DNA of 64,000 nucleotides from Pseudoduganella flava (GCF_007830495.1 NZ_VLKW01000013.1:1-64000); one strand, 5' to 3'; positions 1-7,424 are shown, counted from the first letter of the stretch. The notes: a model not told the origin generated them from the letters alone. Program-made: numbers and translations.

Positions 1-28
1 CTGAGATAGCCCGGATTCCGTAGACAGT

Positions 29-931
29 CTAATTTGGCATCGCGTGCCGTTTTTCGACTTCGATTGGACTGCGGTAGCCCAGCGTTTGGTGGGGCCGCCG
101 CAGATTGTAGTACAGCTCGATGTAATCGGAGATTTCGGCGATGGCTGCTGCTCTGGTGGCGAAGATGCGGTGACGGGTTAGTTCGTTCTTCACTGTGGAA
201 AACCAGCTCTCCACCACGGCGTTGTCGTGGCAGTTGCCGCGCCGGCTCATGCTTGGTCGTACGCCGTGCTCCTCGAGCATGGTGCGGTAGTCCTTCGACC
301 CATACACGGAGCCTTGGTCGGTGTGGCAGATCAGTCCTGCGGCCGGCTGACGCTGATCAAATGCCATTATCATGGCCGCAATTGGCAGGTCTGCATTCTG
401 TCGAGCGCTCATCGCCCAGCCGACGACACGACGCGCAAACAGGTCCAGCACAATGGCTAGATGCAGCCATCCTTCGCGCGTGTTGATGGTCGTGATATCG
501 GCGGCCCAGACTTTGTTCGGCATCGGCACCATAAACGCTCTCTTGAGCAAGTCTGGGGCTGGTGGCTCTGTATGCTGATGGGCGTGCATGACTCGGAACT
601 TGGCTTTGCGCGACGCTTCAATACCGTCGAGTCGACGTAGGCGTGCCACCTGATGCTTGCCACAGTCAATTCCTTCCCCCTTCAGGACCTTCCAAGTCTT
701 CACCGCACCAAGAGCTTGGCGATGTGATTGATGGATGCGCAGGATGTGTGCGCGCAGAGCTTGATCTTCCTGGCTGCGCTGGCTCGGCAGCCGTTGTTGG
801 GAGGCGTAGAAGCCGCTCCGACTGACCCGTAGCGCCCGGCACAGCGCCTTCACCGGGTACCGCTTCCTGTACTTTTCAATACACGCGTACTTTACCGCTT
901 CATCCGCTTCAAGTACACGTCGAACTTTTTT
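29..931 (-). CDS. IS3-family transposase OrfB (catalytic part, read as an OrfAB fusion)
   Basis: This is the catalytic half of the IS3 transposase. It has an HTH_21-like N-terminal stretch (EKYRKRYPVKALCRALRVSR) and an rve integrase core with all three acidic residues: D in WAADITT, D in CHTDQGS and E in NAVVESWFS. It ends with the usual YNLRRPHQTLGYRSP tail. There is no good independent start: the frame is entered from orfA at a slippery A AAA AAG (complement of 925-931), giving the joint LKK/VRRVLEADEAVKYAC, which matches the normal OrfAB junction. I set the 5' limit at the slip site. The frame itself stays open back to 1066. It looks intact, so the element may still be active. Confidence 0.9.
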   Translation of the reverse strand, partial: KKVRRVLEADEAVKYACIEKYRKRYPVKALCRALRVSRSGFYASQQRLPSQRSQEDQALRAHILRIHQSHRQALGAVKTWKVLKGEGIDCGKHQVARLRRLDGIEASRKAKFRVMHAHQHTEPPAPDLLKRAFMVPMPNKVWAADITTINTREGWLHLAIVLDLFARRVVGWAMSARQNADLPIAAMIMAFDQRQPAAGLICHTDQGSVYGSKDYRTMLEEHGVRPSMSRRGNCHDNAVVESWFSTVKNELTRHRIFATRAAAIAEISDYIELYYNLRRPHQTLGYRSPIEVEKRHAMPN

Positions 932-1239
932 AGGATTTCGAGCTCCTGCTTGGCATTGGCAAGCTCGCGCCGCAGGCGCACTACCTCGTCTTCCTCGCTT
1001 GCCGGTTTGCGCCCGCGCGCATTGAAACTGCCTTCCGTGCCTTTCTGCTCCAGCGTCTTTGCCCACTTGTACAGCTGGTTGCGCCTGATCCCCAGCTCCA
1101 GGGCCAGCGACTCGGCACTCTGCTTGCCGTCCTTCAGGCGAGCGACAGCGGCGATCTTGAATTCTTTGGTATAGACAGAACGATGCTGCCGCTCGGCGGC
1201 GGCATCTTCCGTTGGGGTATTGGATGGTTTGATTGTCAT
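892..1239 (-). CDS. IS3-family transposase OrfA (DNA-binding part)
   Basis: A 115-residue protein with an HTH_8/Tnp_1 helix-turn-helix (YTKEFKIAAVARLKDGKQSA, then LALELGIRRNQLYKWAK) followed by a leucine-zipper-like helix (EVVRLRRELANAKQELEIL). It binds the inverted repeats and regulates transposition. The start is the ATG at 1239 (MTIKPSN); the frame is open further upstream but that part runs into the terminal repeat. It overlaps orfB by about 40 bases, and the overlap carries the A6G slippery heptamer typical of IS3 elements. Confidence 0.9.
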   Translation of the reverse strand: MTIKPSNTPTEDAAAERQHRSVYTKEFKIAAVARLKDGKQSAESLALELGIRRNQLYKWAKTLEQKGTEGSFNARGRKPASEEDEVVRLRRELANAKQELEILKKFDVYLKRMKR

Positions 1240-1398
1240 GGATTCCTCAAGACGTATTGTCTCTTGTTTAGGATGTCCACGAAACCCGGACCACCTCAGT
1301 CCCTCCCGCCGGCGCAACGCTTTTTCGTCGCGCGCTGGCCACGTTTTGACAGTGCGTCAGAGAGCAGGCCCGCAGGCAGCGTAGCGCGGGCGCGACGG

Positions 1399-1448
1399 GG
1401 GACTGTCCCTCGATTTGGGAAATATTTCCGAAAATGAGGGACAGTCCC
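1399..1448. repeat. 50-bp near-perfect palindrome of the GGGACTGTCCC type
   Basis: The outer arms GGGACTGTCCCTC and GAGGGACAGTCCC (13 bases) pair perfectly, and the inner part contains the palindrome GGAAATATTTCC. Folded as one hairpin, 22 of 25 positions pair. It lies between the IS3 right end and the 3' end of the helicase gene. A related GGGACTGTCCC unit forms the terminator after dapD at 13234. It probably belongs to a dispersed REP-like family (inference). Confidence 0.8.
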
Positions 1449-1456
1449 TAAGGGTG

Positions 1457-1523
1457 CTGGTGTCGTTTTACGACCAGCTCAACCGACTGGGGACAGTCCC
1501 TGGTGTTGTTTTGAGACCAGCTC
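1457..1523. repeat. Two 24-bp direct repeats that each form a small hairpin
   Basis: CTGGTGTCGTTTTACGACCA at 1457 and CTGGTGTTGTTTTGAGACCA at 1500, each followed by GCTC, are spaced 43 bases apart. Within each, CTGGT/ACCAG can pair. Between them is another half unit, GGGGACAGTCCC (1489-1500). They lie just downstream of the helicase gene, which ends at 1540 on the minus strand, so they could serve as its transcript end. The rest of 1300-1539 shows no gene. Confidence 0.6.
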
Positions 1524-1539
1524 GGCTTTAGACCACGCG

Positions 1540-2811
1540 TCAGGCTTTGTCGGCAGCCAGCGCCGCCGCTTCGCGCAGCTTGTCCTTCTTGCTTTTGCGT
1601 TTGCCCTTGATGCCGCCGTTCGGGTCGGATGGGGTGCAGGCCGGGCTGGCGGCCGCGGTGGTGGGCGATGGTGCTTCGGTTGGGGCGTAGCCGTCGATGC
1701 GTTCGCGCGGCACGCGCTTGGCTTGCCGTTTTTCGATCAGGCGGAAGTGCTGCTCGGCGTCCGGCGTGATGAATGAGACGGCGACGCCGCTGGCGCCCGC
1801 GCGGCCCGTGCGGCCGATGCGGTGGGTGTAGTCGGCCGGGGAGCGCGGCAGGTCGTAGTTGACGACCACCGGCAGCTGCGCGATGTCGATGCCGCGCGCG
1901 GCGACGTCCGTTGCGACCAGCACGTGCAGCTTCCCGGCGCGGAAGTCGGCCAGCACTTCGGTGCGGGCGCCCTGGCTGAAGTCGCCGTGGAATGCCTCCG
2001 CCGCGACGCCATTGCGGCGCAGCTTGTCGGCCACATGTTCGGACGCGTACTTCGTCGCGACGAACACCAGCACCTGCCGCCACTGATGCTCGCGGATCAG
2101 CGCTTTCAGGAGCTGCGTGCGGCGCACCGCGTCGACCTCGATCGCCCGCTGGACGATGTCCGGCTCGTGCGCCGCATTTCCCTGCACCTCGGCGCGCACC
2201 GGATCGTGCAGCAGCGTCGTCGCGAGACGCTGCACGGCCGGCGGGAACGTCGCCGAGAAGAACAGGTTCTGGCGCTTGGCGGGCAGCAGCGCGAGGATCT
2301 CCCCGATCTCATCGGCGAAGCCCATGTCGATCAGCTTGTCGGCTTCGTCCAGCACGAGGGTCGCGGTGGCGTCGAGCTTGACCGCGTTCTGGCGCACCAG
2401 GTCGAGCAAGCGGCCGGGCGTGGCGACGATGATGTCGGTGCCGCCGCGCAGCGCCATCATCTGCGGGTTGATCGAGACGCCGCCGAACGCGATCGACACC
2501 TTGATCGTCGACGGCAGGTGCTGCACCAGCGCGCGGATCGCTTCGCCCACCTGCGCCGCCAGCTCGCGCGTCGGCACCAGCACGAGGCCGTGCAGGCCGC
2601 GCCGCGTGCCCTGGCGTGCCAGCAGCGCATGCAGCATCGGCAGCGTGAAGGCCGCGGTCTTGCCCGAGCCGGTCTGCGCGGCGCCCAGCACATCCCTCCC
2701 CTGCAGCGCGGCGGGGATCGCGGCCGCCTGGATGGCGGTCGGGGTGTCATAGCCGACGGCGGCGACGGCTTCGAGCAGGGCGGGCGACAGGCCCAGGGAG
2801 GTAAATGACAT
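1540..2811 (-). CDS. rhlE: DEAD-box ATP-dependent RNA helicase, RhlE-like
   Basis: A 423-residue DEAD-box helicase that unwinds RNA duplexes during ribosome assembly or mRNA turnover. Motifs appear in order: Q motif region (GYDTPTAIQAAAIPAAL, about 20-37), Walker A AQTGSGKT, PTRELAAQV, TPGRLLDL, DEAD in VLDEADKLIDMGF, SAT in FFSATFP, and HRIGRTGRAG near residue 330. The C-terminal tail is lysine/arginine-rich (KGKRKSKKDK), as in RhlE proteins. The start codon ATG is at 2811. It stands alone; no partner gene is visible. The gene symbol is by family resemblance; other RhlE paralogues are possible. Confidence 0.9.
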   Translation of the reverse strand: MSFTSLGLSPALLEAVAAVGYDTPTAIQAAAIPAALQGRDVLGAAQTGSGKTAAFTLPMLHALLARQGTRRGLHGLVLVPTRELAAQVGEAIRALVQHLPSTIKVSIAFGGVSINPQMMALRGGTDIIVATPGRLLDLVRQNAVKLDATATLVLDEADKLIDMGFADEIGEILALLPAKRQNLFFSATFPPAVQRLATTLLHDPVRAEVQGNAAHEPDIVQRAIEVDAVRRTQLLKALIREHQWRQVLVFVATKYASEHVADKLRRNGVAAEAFHGDFSQGARTEVLADFRAGKLHVLVATDVAARGIDIAQLPVVVNYDLPRSPADYTHRIGRTGRAGASGVAVSFITPDAEQHFRLIEKRQAKRVPRERIDGYAPTEAPSPTTAAASPACTPSDPNGGIKGKRKSKKDKLREAAALAADKA

Positions 2812-2877
2812 GGAGATGCAATCGGATGAACAAGCGCGCAGTATAAGCGAAGCGGCTTGCTCAGCCGCGCCTGCCCG

Positions 2878-3504
2878 TCAGGCGGGGCGCTTCAGCCGCG
2901 CCTTCAGGTAGGCCGCCAGCGCCTGCGTGAATTCTTCCGCCAGCAGGCGGCGCTCCGCCGCGGATGCCGCGGCATACAGGGGATTCATGCTCTTCACGAT
3001 CTGCAGCGCCACCGTCGCGATGCGCTGCGCCTCGGCTGCATCGAGCCAGTCCGCGTGCGCGCGCAACAAGCCGGCGAACGCACTGCGCAGGCGCTGGCGC
3101 GCATCCGCATTGCGCTCGTAGGCGACGGGCGCCGCCAGCAGCACGAAGTAAGCGGGATGCTCCTCCAGGAAACCCGTCATCAGCGCGACGACCTGCTGCG
3201 CCAGCAGCGGAATACGCAGCGCGGCGCCGCTGTCGGCCAGCGCGGTCCAGCGCACCGCCATCTCGTCCGCATAGCTCGTGCGCAGCGCCCGCGCCAGCGC
3301 TTCCTTGTTGGGGAAGTACTGGTACACGGCGCCGATCGAAGAGCCGGAGCGGGCCGCGATCTGCGTCATCGTCGCCGCCTCGTAGCCGGCTTCCGCGAAG
3401 ACGTCGGCGGCCGCCTGCAGCAGCATGTTGACGCGTTGTTCGCCGCGCTGCTGGCGCGGTGCGCGCCGCCCGGACGGCGGCGTGGATGTTGAATGTGAGC
3501 CCAT
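2878..3504 (-). CDS. TetR-family transcriptional regulator
   Basis: A 208-residue TetR repressor. The N-terminal HTH reads AADVFAEAGYEAATMTQIAA then SGSSIGAVYQYFPNKEALA; the C-terminal all-helical ligand domain is unassigned. I chose ATG 3504 (MGSHSTS) because an upstream extension would run through the operator. It is divergent from the isochorismatase gene with only 52 bases between starts, and a 15-base palindrome lies in the gap, so it most likely represses both itself and that gene. The ligand is unknown. Confidence 0.9.
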   Translation of the reverse strand: MGSHSTSTPPSGRRAPRQQRGEQRVNMLLQAAADVFAEAGYEAATMTQIAARSGSSIGAVYQYFPNKEALARALRTSYADEMAVRWTALADSGAALRIPLLAQQVVALMTGFLEEHPAYFVLLAAPVAYERNADARQRLRSAFAGLLRAHADWLDAAEAQRIATVALQIVKSMNPLYAAASAAERRLLAEEFTQALAAYLKARLKRPA

Positions 3505-3510
3505 CCTCAG

Positions 3511-3525
3511 ATTGTACCGTACAAT
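3511..3525. promoter_or_regulatory. Probable TetR operator between divergent genes
   Basis: ATTGTACCGTACAAT is a perfect palindrome around a central C. It is flanked by a longer imperfect repeat (CCTCAG ... CTGAGG, 3505-3532). It sits between the starts at 3504 and 3557 and so would cover both promoters. Its size and symmetry are usual for TetR-family operators; that the adjacent TetR gene binds it is inference. Confidence 0.75.
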
Positions 3526-3556
3526 ATCTGAGGATACCCTCACATACGGAGCCCTC

Positions 3557-4135
3557 ATGACTGAAAGCCTGTTTACCCCAGCCACCACCGCCCTCGTCCT
3601 GATCGACCTGCAGCACAGTAACGTCGAGCGCACGTTGGCGCCCTATCCCGCCAGCCAGGTCGTCGCCAACGGGACGCTGCTGGCCGACCGCCTGCGCGCT
3701 GCCGGCGGCACGATCGTGCACGTGCGAGTGCTCGTGCACGACTTGCTGCGCCTGCCCGCGGACAAGCCAGTCGGCCGCGATACGTCCGCACCGCCGCTGC
3801 CGCCCGCGGCGTCGGAGCTGGTGGCGGACGTGCCGAAGCACGAGACCGACGTGTTCGTGACGAAGCGCCAGTGGGGCGCGTTCCACGGCACGGACCTGGA
3901 CCTGCAGCTGCGCCGGCGCGGCATCCGCACGCTGATCCTGGCCGGCATCGCGACGAACTTCGGCGTCGAGTCCACCGCCCGCGCGGCGCTGGACATCGGC
4001 TACGCGCTCGTGTTCGCGGATGACGCGATGTCGGGCATCAGCAGCGCGCTGCATACGTTCGCGACGACGGAACTGTTCCCGATCATGGGCCGGGTGCGCA
4101 CGACGGCGGACATCGTCGCGGCACTCGGCGGCTGA
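3557..4135 (+). CDS. Isochorismatase-family cysteine hydrolase
   Basis: A 192-residue protein of the isochorismatase/nicotinamidase fold. Visible family features are the nucleophile-side aspartate in ALVLIDLQ, the lysine region VTKRQWGAFHGTDLD, and GIATNFGVESTARAALDIGY near residue 140. In this last motif the usual catalytic cysteine (GxxTxxCV) is replaced: the sequence reads TNFGVES, with glycine at that position. This may remove or change hydrolase activity. The start is ATG 3557; a longer in-frame extension exists but crosses the operator. It is transcribed divergently from the TetR gene, which probably controls it. Substrate unknown. Confidence 0.8.
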   Translation: MTESLFTPATTALVLIDLQHSNVERTLAPYPASQVVANGTLLADRLRAAGGTIVHVRVLVHDLLRLPADKPVGRDTSAPPLPPAASELVADVPKHETDVFVTKRQWGAFHGTDLDLQLRRRGIRTLILAGIATNFGVESTARAALDIGYALVFADDAMSGISSALHTFATTELFPIMGRVRTTADIVAALGG

Positions 4136-4139
4136 CGGC

Positions 4140-5309
4140 TTACAGCCCCGCCAGTGCGCGCATCTCGGCGTACAGGTTGGCCTTGCCCTCGAAGCCGATA
4201 CCCGGCAGGTCCGGCATCGTGATGTAGCCGTTCTCCACCTTGACACCGTCGGGGAAGCCGCCGAACGGCTGGAACAGGTCCGGATAGCTTTCGTTGCCGC
4301 CGAGGCCCAGGCCGGCGGCGATGTTCAGCGACATCTGGTGCCCGCCGTGCGGGATGCAGCGCGTGCGCGACCAGCCGTGTTCGTGCAGCATGTCCAGGGT
4401 GCGCAGGTATTCGACGAGGCCGTACGACAGCGCGCAGTCGAACTGCAGCCAGTCGCGATCCGGACGCATGCCTCCATAGCGGATCAGGTTGCGCGCGTCC
4501 TGCATCGAGAACAGGTTTTCGCCCGTCGCCATCGGGCCGCTGTAGTAGCTGCGCAGCGTGGCCTGCAGCTCGAAGTCGAGCGGGTCGCCCGCCTCCTCGT
4601 ACCAGAACAGGTCATACTGCGACAGCGCCTTCGCGTAGGCGATGGCCGTATCGAGGTCGAAGCGTCCGTTCGCATCGACCGCGAGCTTCTGGCCGTCGCC
4701 CAGCACGGACAGGATCGAGTCGATGCGGCGCAGGTCCTCGTCCAGCGACGCGCCGCCGATCTTCTTCTTCACGACCGTGTAGCCGCGGTCGATGTAGCTA
4801 CGCATCTCGTCCTTCAGCGCATCGTGGCTCTGGCCCGGATAGTAGTAGCCGCCCGCCGCGTAGACGAACACCTTGCGGTCCGGCGTGCCGCTGCCGTAGC
4901 GCTCCGCCAGAAGCTGGAACAGCGGTTTGCCGGCGATCTTCGCGGTGGCATCCCAGATCGCCATGTCGATCGTGCCGATCGCCACCGAGCGCTCGCCGTG
5001 GCCGCCCGGCTTCTCGTTCTTGTACATGCAGTCCCAGATGCGGTGCGGATCGAGGTTGCCGCCGTCGTCCGTCACGAGGCTGGCCGGATCGGCTTCCAGG
5101 ATGCGCGGGATGAAGCGCTCGCGCATCAGCATGCCCTGGCCATAGCGGCCGTTCGAGTTGAAGCCGAAGCCGACGACGGGTTTGCCGTCGCGGATCACGT
5201 CCGTGACGACAGCCACGAGCGACAGCGTCATCTTCGAGAAGTCGATGTAGGCGTTGCGGATCGGTGAGCTGATCGGGATGGTCTTTTCGCGGATCTCGAC
5301 GATTTTCAT
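4140..5309 (-). CDS. tarD: D(-)-tartrate dehydratase, enolase superfamily
   Basis: A 389-residue mandelate-racemase-group enolase. It removes water from D-tartrate to give oxaloacetate. The metal ligands are D212 (VDANG), E238 (WYEEA) and E264 (ATGEN). The acid/base pair would be K183 (KKKIGG) and H321 (IPHGGHQ). As I recall the Bradyrhizobium TarD family, the corresponding residues are K184, D213, E239, E265 and H322, all offset by exactly one, which makes the assignment strong. The start ATG is at 5309. A LysR regulator is divergently transcribed 91 bases away, fitting inducible tartrate use. No tartrate transporter is adjacent. Confidence 0.85.
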   Translation of the reverse strand: MKIVEIREKTIPISSPIRNAYIDFSKMTLSLVAVVTDVIRDGKPVVGFGFNSNGRYGQGMLMRERFIPRILEADPASLVTDDGGNLDPHRIWDCMYKNEKPGGHGERSVAIGTIDMAIWDATAKIAGKPLFQLLAERYGSGTPDRKVFVYAAGGYYYPGQSHDALKDEMRSYIDRGYTVVKKKIGGASLDEDLRRIDSILSVLGDGQKLAVDANGRFDLDTAIAYAKALSQYDLFWYEEAGDPLDFELQATLRSYYSGPMATGENLFSMQDARNLIRYGGMRPDRDWLQFDCALSYGLVEYLRTLDMLHEHGWSRTRCIPHGGHQMSLNIAAGLGLGGNESYPDLFQPFGGFPDGVKVENGYITMPDLPGIGFEGKANLYAEMRALAGL

Positions 5310-5363
5310 GCTGGTCTCCAGTGATGGTCAGATGACGCACAGCTTACTCTTGTCCCGCGCGCC

Positions 5364-5383
5364 TATAATTCAATCGAATTGAA
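5364..5383. promoter_or_regulatory. LysR-type operator with overlapping -10 box
   Basis: TATAAT at 5364-5369 runs directly into the inverted repeat TTCAAT-CGA-ATTGAA (5369-5383). It lies 18-37 bases before the LysR start at 5401 and about 60 bases before tarD on the other strand. A regulator bound here would block its own promoter, the usual LysR autorepression layout, and could activate tarD from the same site. Confidence 0.7.
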
Positions 5384-5400
5384 CTCATTTTTAAGAAAAA

Positions 5401-6282
5401 GTGAAAAGCGACCTGGAATTTATGGTGCTGCTGGCGCAGCTGGGCAGCCTGTCGGCGGCGGCGCGCGAGCTGGGCGTCACACCGCCGGCCGCGACGCGCC
5501 GGCTGGCGCAGATGGAAGAGCGCCTCGGCGTGCGGCTGGCGAACCGCAGTACCCGGCGCGTCAGCCTGACGAGCGAGGGCGAGCTGTACCTGGCGCAGGC
5601 GACGCAGATCCTGGCCGACATCCGCGCGATGGAGGACTCGGTGCGCAGCAGCCGTGCCGTGCCGAAGGGCTTGTTGCGCGTGAACGCGACATTGGGCTTT
5701 GGCCGCACCAGCATCGCGCCGCTGGTGTCGCGCTTCGCCCGCAAGTATCCTGAGGTGGAGGTGCAGCTGCAGCTGACGGACCGGGCGATCAATCTGGTGG
5801 AGGAAGCGTACGACCTGGGCATCCGCTTCGGCGAGCTGCCTGATACCCGGCTGACGGCGCGCCGCATCATGAGCAACCGCCGCTTCCTGTGCGCGGCGCC
5901 GGCCTACCTGAAGAAGCATGGAACGCCCGCGGTACCGGCCGACCTGACGCGCCACGCTTGCATCCTGCACCGGCAGAACGACGATGCGTACGCCACCTGG
6001 CGGCTGACCAAGGGGCGGCGCGGCGAGACCGTGAAGGTGCGGGGGCGGCTGTCGTCGAACGACGGCGACGTCGTGCTGGGCTGGGCGCTGGACGGTCACG
6101 GCATCCTGCCCCGCTCGGAATGGGATGCGGCGAAGTACCTGGAGAGCGGCCGGCTGCAGGTCGTGCTGCCCGATTATCAGCTGCCGCCGGCGGACCTGTA
6201 CGCGTACTACCCCAGCCGCGAGCACCAGGCGGCGAAGGTACGTGCGTTCATCGATTTCCTCGTCGCGGCGTTCGCCGCCTGA
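5401..6282 (+). CDS. LysR-family regulator, probably of tartrate dehydratase
   Basis: A 293-residue LysR protein: winged HTH at residues 1-60 (LGSLSAAARELGVTPPAATR) and a periplasmic-binding-like effector domain from about 90. The start is GTG at 5401; ATG 5422 is an alternative. It is transcribed away from tarD. Its stop codon abuts the stop of the convergent VOC gene, with no base between them. By context it probably senses tartrate or a product and activates tarD. Confidence 0.85.
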   Translation: MKSDLEFMVLLAQLGSLSAAARELGVTPPAATRRLAQMEERLGVRLANRSTRRVSLTSEGELYLAQATQILADIRAMEDSVRSSRAVPKGLLRVNATLGFGRTSIAPLVSRFARKYPEVEVQLQLTDRAINLVEEAYDLGIRFGELPDTRLTARRIMSNRRFLCAAPAYLKKHGTPAVPADLTRHACILHRQNDDAYATWRLTKGRRGETVKVRGRLSSNDGDVVLGWALDGHGILPRSEWDAAKYLESGRLQVVLPDYQLPPADLYAYYPSREHQAAKVRAFIDFLVAAFAA

Positions 6283-6672
6283 TCACATGCCGACGTCGCC
6301 GTACGGCCCGGCGATGACGACGACATAGCCTTCCGGATCGCGCAGCCAGATCTCGCGGTGCTGCGCATTGCGGTTTTCCTTCGGCCCCTCCAGCACGGTG
6401 GCCGATGCGGCCGCGGCGCGGTCGACGGCATCGTCGAAGTCGTCGGTCCAGAACCACAGCAGCACGCCGTTGCCGTACGGCCGGCAGCCGGGATCGCCGA
6501 TGTGCGCGTGGTGGTGCGCATCCCAGCGGTGCAGCTGCAGGATCATGCGGCCCTCGAACATCAGCTGTTCGTATTCGGTGCCGCCATGGCCGCTCTTACA
6601 GCCCAGCACGGCCTGGTACCAGCGGCTCGCCGCCTCGACGTCGGCCACGGCGATCAAAGGTTGCGCTTGCAT
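6283..6672 (-). CDS. VOC-family (glyoxalase/bleomycin-resistance fold) protein
   Basis: A 129-residue single VOC unit with the expected motifs: VADVEAASRWYQAVLG at the start, an H near 47 (LQLHRWDAHHH) and E in REIWLRDPEGYVVVIAGP at the end. This fold binds a divalent metal and serves in glyoxalases, dioxygenases and resistance proteins; the substrate is not evident. I chose ATG 6672 (MQAQPL), preceded on the minus strand by AGGAGG; the frame upstream is low-quality and crosses the hairpins at 6824-6971. Confidence 0.8.
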   Translation of the reverse strand: MQAQPLIAVADVEAASRWYQAVLGCKSGHGGTEYEQLMFEGRMILQLHRWDAHHHAHIGDPGCRPYGNGVLLWFWTDDFDDAVDRAAAASATVLEGPKENRNAQHREIWLRDPEGYVVVIAGPYGDVGM

Positions 6673-6823
6673 AGCCCTCCTCCTTGGACGCAGAGGTGCA
6701 CAGGATAGCATCGCCCGCCACGGCCGCGCCGCCCGGATCGGCATCAGAAGGCGCGACTCGTCAGTGCCGGCTCCGGTCGGATGCGAAGCCGTGGTAGCGG
6801 TGTCAGGCTCCATGCGCTTTAAG

Positions 6824-6872
6824 GCTGAGCTCGTGTCTCTGGTGCCTGGCACTAAAGGGACACAAGCTCAGC
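6824..6872. repeat. Long imperfect palindrome, GTGCCTGGCAC core (copy 1)
   Basis: A 49-base hairpin with outer arms GCTGAGCTYGTGTC and its complement, and core CTGGTGCCTGGCACTAAAGG. A few mismatches lie in the arms. Together with the perfect copy at 6925 it forms a pair 52 bases apart. It lies in a 309-base gap between two minus-strand genes (6673-6981) that otherwise holds no gene. Confidence 0.85.
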
Positions 6873-6924
6873 AGCGTCGCCTCGCTCGATCCACACGCGT
6901 CGAGCGTAGAGACCGGCAGCGACG

Positions 6925-6971
6925 GTCGAGCTCGTGTCTCTGGTGCCTGGCACCAGAGACACGAGCTCGAC
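6925..6971. repeat. Perfect 47-bp palindrome, GTGCCTGGCAC core (copy 2)
   Basis: Two 23-base arms pair perfectly around one central T (6948): GTCGAGCTCGTGTCTCTGGT plus GCC, then the exact complement. It ends 11 bases before the stop of the membrane-protein gene at 6982, on its downstream side, so it could also act as that gene's transcript terminator. It has no T-tract. Confidence 0.9.
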
Positions 6972-6981
6972 CATAAGGCGA

Positions 6982-7395
6982 TCAATCCCGCTGCCGTGGA
7001 GGCGCTACCGGCACCCACTGCGCAATCCCCCACGCCAGCTCCGGCACAATGAACACCCACAGCACGGGCGTCCCGGTGGCGGCCAGCGTCCAGCCCATCC
7101 ACAGCGCGAAGCCGAAGCGGCCGGCGCCGTCGTAGCGGCCGAAGCGCTGTTGCGGGTCGGTGATGCGCAGCACGGCCCACAGCAGCACGACGGTGCCCAT
7201 CAGGCAGGCGAACAGCACGTGCAGCGGTGCGAATGGCGGCAGCGGCGCGCCGCCCAGCGCCGTGTTCAGCGCCGTGAGGTGCTCGCGCAGCAGCGCGAAC
7301 GTCCACGGCGTCGCGAACGGCGCCGTCAGCAGCAGGTCGTACCACGCGCTGGCGCGCACGATGCGGGTGAAGGTGGTGAGGGAAATGGCGGTCAT
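6982..7395 (-). CDS. Uncharacterised four-helix membrane protein, MerR-controlled
   Basis: A 137-residue protein with about four hydrophobic segments (about 17-36, 55-80, 90-108 and 110-130) and few charges between them. I do not recognise a named family. The start is ATG 7395. It is divergent from a MerR regulator, and its promoter has the long 19-20 base spacer that MerR proteins act on, so it is probably the main target of that regulator. Metal, dye or redox stress would be usual MerR cues, but nothing in this protein identifies the signal. Confidence 0.75.
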   Translation of the reverse strand: MTAISLTTFTRIVRASAWYDLLLTAPFATPWTFALLREHLTALNTALGGAPLPPFAPLHVLFACLMGTVVLLWAVLRITDPQQRFGRYDGAGRFGFALWMGWTLAATGTPVLWVFIVPELAWGIAQWVPVAPPRQRD

Positions 7396-7424
7396 GTGAC
7401 GGCTCCTGTAATGAACGTGACCGG

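Larger units (their letters stand above)
1..1299 (-). mobile_element. IS3-family insertion sequence, apparently complete
   Basis: Two reading frames on the minus strand (orfA and orfB) lie between imperfect inverted repeats of about 32 bases. The left end begins CTGAGATAGCCCGGATTCCG at base 1; the right end, read on the minus strand from 1299, begins CTGAGGTGGTCCGGGTTTCG. The two match at most positions and then both continue TRGACA. The family transposes by copy-out/paste-in with an OrfAB fusion made by -1 frameshifting. The left flank is outside the window, so a target duplication cannot be checked. The element boundary coincides with the window start, as happens when an assembly breaks at a multicopy repeat. 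Confidence 0.9.

Noticed and set aside
892..1066. The overlap of two transposase frames looked like a frameshift mutation
   Set aside because: The overlap contains the A6G slippery site in the right phase for programmed -1 frameshifting, so the element is normal.
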